Origin: Synchiropus splendidus
Lineage: Eukaryota > Chordata > Actinopteri > Syngnathiformes > Callionymidae
Assembly: GCF_027744825.2 (NCBI RefSeq)
Contig: NC_071347.1
Span: 10,477,501-10,541,500, forward strand
Reading direction: 5' to 3'
Length of the DNA stretch: 64,000 bases
Positions within the stretch are counted from its first letter, which is position 1; every line of letters begins with the position of its first letter. Both the position numbers and the translations under genes were made by a program. The notes beneath the pieces are model-generated. The model was not told where the DNA came from and did not search any database. It was given only the letters and a program-made list of their open reading frames with translations. Below are positions 60,570 through 64,000 of this stretch, one piece after another.

Positions 60570-62530
60570 ACTTTGTATTAACTAGCTATGCGCTGCACAA
60601 TTACTATGTCATGACTGAAACACCTGATTCTAGGTTCCAGGTGTCGTTGACCCAGACAGTTTTATTAATGTTTTAACCTGTGGTCTATCACATGACTTAC
60701 TTAGAAATTAGCAAGGCTCATTAAAATGAGAAAAACGAGAAGAGAACACGAGACACCGAGGTGTTTAAGGATCCAAGATGTTTCTTTTGAGTTACAAAGC
60801 TGCATTTAGAATGTCCTTTAAATGTCATGTGTGAGTGATGAGTTGCTAGAAGAGAGCTCATGACTGTTACTGTGACTGTACAAGAACCACAATGCCAGAA
60901 GCTAGTGGATGTAGCAGTAAACTATAGACACACTCAACTGCATTGAGCCTAAACGTGAGCATTCTAACTCACAGGGAAGCATAATAACATACACAATATT
61001 CACTTAAACCTTCAGATTCACTTGTAAAATGACAGTTTCCTTGCATGACACTCTTGGTGTCAACCTTTCTTTTTCAGTGAAATACACATCCACATACAAA
61101 TATGTCTCTTGTCCCTCCTGAGGCATGTGAGAGAGTAAGGACTGGGTCAGGCCAGCGAGGTCAGGTCAGCCAAGGGTTCATCAACTTATCTCCTGGAATG
61201 GTCTTCCGATTAGGTTCTTCAAACAATCGGCACTTTATGGCCACTCTGGCAAACCCACAAATCTCTAGCTGGGTAGTGAGGTCGTAAAGCCAGAGGGGCC
61301 GTCACGGACTTTGAGGTTAACCATTCATAGGACTTCAGTCTTGTCTCTTGGAAGAAGGAATCATTGCATCATATATTCTCACAGAGGATGGATTAGGGGT
61401 GGCATTTGATTAAAAAGATTAATCTAGTCGCAGTGTAATAGTATAAGAATATTTGCCACAAGAAGCCACATTTTTCAATTTGAATGAATTTGGTTTATTA
61501 CTGAATCAAATGATGGAGCCATACATACAGTTAAACAACAAACTATTGTTTATTTTGCATCAGTTTGACAATAGCACAATAAATCACGATGGTGGCTATA
61601 TTCAAGTTTTTATATCCCCTTATTAAAACTAAAAGTCTTTTAATGTCTTGAAAATATCTGTATAAGTATTTCAATTTTATAAGAATTTCAAGTAAATTCA
61701 GAGTAGTGGAAACCCTGGCCATTGTGTAGTGAAAAACATCCCTGAACAAAAGCAAACAGAAAATTTAAATGATTGAATAAAGAATGACATAATACCAAAT
61801 AACAAATGGGGTTGTTCAGAGTTTCACTACTTTTTAAATATTCTACAATACATTTTTGTACGTTTTTCAGTGAAAGTAAACGACTAGATGATTGAATGTT
61901 TTTGACATAAAAAAATGCAGCCTTTCCTTTAAAATAATAAAAATGAAATAAAAAAAAAGTACTTAGCCACAGTGAAATGGCTAATAATGCAAATGTATTG
62001 TGTCACACATCACTATTCGGCTACGGTGACTCTTCACCACCGCAGCTGAATGTTGCTTTTTTTTTTTTGCACTATTCAGTCAAATATATTCGGCTGACGA
62101 ATGTTCGGTGCATCCTCAGTTTTTGCGTCATCTCTGTTCACAAACACAGAACCGGTCTACAGTTTCTTCTTATTGTAATTGATGTGAATGTCAATTATAA
62201 TTTTTACTGTGAAGAATATTCTGCTTCTTTGACATAAAGAACACAAGAGGTTAATCACGTTATCATGCTTTTCAGTGCTATGGTTTCTCCCACTGAACCA
62301 CGTCCTGCATTTATTGATTTTTAAGACAGGATAGGATGAGTCACCAACAAAGCCAGCAGACATGCTTCCTCATTTAACTTTTTAAAAGAGTCAAATAGTT
62401 CTAACCTGCACCCCCACTGGCCTTTTGACACCTCTGATCTAGATCCTGAGGTGACAAATTCACAGTTGTTCCCTATGGCCCTCAGATCACCTGTGGGTGG
62501 ATAATAAATGTCAGATTGCTATTAACTGAT
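60570..62530. other. resf1-etfbkmt intergenic region
   Basis: A/T-rich sequence. The parts near 61390-61440 (AAAAGATTAATCTAGTCGC) and 62005-62110 (ACTATTCGGCTACGGTGACT, ATTCGGCTGACGAATGTTCG) look like dispersed fish repeats, the latter hAT-type, but I could not fix their ends. No gene seen. Confidence 0.45.
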
Positions 62531-62534
62531 GACG

Positions 62535-63180
62535 GACCTCCGTCACGGCTGTAACAGAATGTAGCGTTTCACAGCCAAAACTAAACATGTCATGTTTATT
62601 TTACAAAGAAATAGCGAAAACAAGCTGCGTAATATGGAGCATCTTCATTGAGCCACACTGCAGCCACAACACCTTGAACAAAGTGAGAGAGATTACTGGG
62701 GATCTAGAAGGTTTTAATCACTGAAGTACAGATCCAGATGTCGGACATGATGAATGAATCGTCTGATGATCTTCAGTAACTTGGGGAAAATCAAGCTGCG
62801 TCTTTCCTTCTCACAGTCGTCCTCATACAGACAGCTGCGCTGCAGCCACATCACAGCAGTGAAAACAGTTACTGCAGAGCGCAGCATTATTCATTTAAGC
62901 AAATCTGTCTGTCAATAAAATCAGGCGTTTATCAGCCTAATAAAGGTGACAACATGTGAGTTATCAAACATTCGCACACATCGCGAGTCCCGGACCGATG
63001 CGCTGCGCTCCCGTTACCGAGCGCAATGTTCCCGCAGCCCCACCCCTAGAGAGCGATCAGACCCTTAACTGCCCAGCATTTATCATGTTTGTGTGGAGTC
63101 TCGCTGTTTCCAGGATCTGGCACCTGAGGCGAGAAGTTCACCACCTGCTGAGACTTTCCCAAGACAAAGTTCAGGCCTCC
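62535..63180 (-). mobile_element. Inverted relative of the 37.9 kb DNA transposon
   Basis: Shares, in reverse complement, the TGTTACAGCCGTG / TTTCACAGCC segment, the CATGTTTGTGTGGAGTC segment and the GAGGTGAGAAGYTCACCACC segment with 38100-38490, in the same order and spacing. No clear TIRs remain. Confidence 0.6.
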
Positions 63181-63332
63181 AGCCGGGATCAAGTCCGCGG
63201 CCAAAACCCGACACTCCTACTTGCCAAGCTAGTTTACAATATTTCATTCACAGATGGTGAGAGTGGATTTATTCAGGATCATTTTGAGACTGAAGAAAAC
63301 ATCACAATGACTTTGTGACATTGGTGGGTTTA

Positions 63333-63676
63333 TCAAGAATGGTAGCACCACACACTTGCAGTGGTGAGACCATAGTTCTCCTCTTGAACTGAACTTGGTA
63401 GCTCATATTTAGCCAGTCTGTGAAGACGTTTTCGGATGCCAAGATCTTCGAATTGTGCTCTTCCAGGATCTCCGATCAGAACTTGACTGTTGTGCATTTT
63501 AATGCAACGGTCCAACCAGCCGTGGAGGCTTGTGGCAAGGGCCTCGTCGTAGAACATGTCGCCCAGAAGGATCAGGTCGAAGCTTTCCGGTTCAAAACCA
63601 ATCATGTTGTTTGTCACACAAAGAGGAGACTTCACAGAGTTGAGCTCAGAGTTCATGTGAGTGGCAACCGCTGCAA
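63333..63676 (-). CDS. etfbkmt: ETF-beta lysine methyltransferase, last exon
   Basis: The 3' exon of ETFBKMT (METTL20), a mitochondrial seven-beta-strand methyltransferase that methylates lysines of the electron-transfer flavoprotein beta subunit. After a splice acceptor (TTGCAG) the exon opens at 63676 and encodes about 114 residues. These include FDLILLGDMFYDEALATSL (matching the VVLGDMFYDE post-motif), VLIGDPGRAQF and a C-terminal NYGLTTASVW, ending at the stop 63333-63335. Upstream exons with the SAM-binding glycine loop are right of the window; 63677-64000 is intron with A/T-rich sequence. It is convergent with resf1. Confidence 0.93.
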
Positions 63677-64000
63677 CTGCAATACAAGAAAGAAAATAAG
63701 AATAAGAAATACATTTTAAAAAATCCTTTTTGTGATTGCTCTAAAAAAAGAATTTATACTGTTCCACCAGCTATATCCAACAATAGAATAATGACTGAGA
63801 AAATGACTCTTATCTCCCACCTCACGCTCAGCTTTTAATTTAAAAATTTAAAAGTTTAAAAGATTAAAAAATCATGCCGCCATGAAGCTGTGTCATGGCT
63901 ATCTCGTACCACTCTCCTGCACTTCCCCCTTCATTATGATAATCCACTGTACTCATTCAGTCTGACAACACTCAAAACAACACATTTTCATTATCATAAG

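Noticed and set aside
63420..63719. 99-codon plus-strand ORF
   Set aside because: Antisense to the etfbkmt exon, whose protein is clearly recognised.

Overview
The window is vertebrate nuclear DNA from a ray-finned (teleost) fish. Genes are split into many short exons with consensus GT/AG splice sites, introns are AT-rich with long microsatellites, and the DNA is full of fish-type mobile elements: solo LTRs, a Maverick/Polinton, a gamma-type retrovirus relic, LINE reverse transcriptase, hAT-like pieces and fold-back elements. There is no bacterial-style operon, CRISPR array, rRNA or tRNA that I can see.

Four host genes are recognised. (1) washc4 (SWIP, WASH complex subunit 4) on the minus strand, start codon at 16721-16723, 28 exons visible down to 1147; the last ~200 codons lie off the left edge. 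(2) slc41a2-like Mg2+ transporter on the plus strand, ten coding exons from 18405 to 36414, 499 codons. washc4 and slc41a2 are close neighbours in human 12q23.3. (3) resf1-like (retroelement silencing factor 1) on the plus strand, one ~3.4 kb exon plus two short exons, 55626-60418. (4) The last exon of etfbkmt (mettl20) on the minus strand, 63333-63676. resf1 and etfbkmt are neighbours in human 12p11.21, so the window joins two ancestral syntenic blocks.

Layout: 1-16.7 kb washc4; 16.7-18.4 kb shared upstream region with microsatellites and a ZNF143-type promoter motif; 18.4-36.4 kb slc41a2, whose introns hold a LINE fragment, an ERV 3' LTR plus env remnant, an LTR-like unit, a 1.8 kb fold-back and two complete solo LTRs; 36.4-51 kb a transposon-dense block with an hAT-like MITE, nested LTRs, and a decayed, internally deleted Polinton (41.7-48.8 kb) carrying integrase, adenain-like protease, capsid-gene fragments and two unrecognised ORFs; 51-60.6 kb the resf1 locus, with a second fold-back (51.6-53.5 kb) between a CRE/CCAAT promoter-like region and the coding exons; 60.6-64 kb intergenic repeats and the end of etfbkmt.

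The most unusual material is (a) the LTR family with paired hairpins sharing one loop, present as three complete solo copies with different 5-bp target duplications, all in one orientation within 22 kb; (b) the Polinton relic, in which an internal deletion abuts two capsid genes and a solo LTR splits one of them, while the protease and two accessory ORFs remain open; and (c) the two large fold-back elements built from repeated modules. Exon limits were placed by eye from splice signals and remembered protein families; no database search was run.
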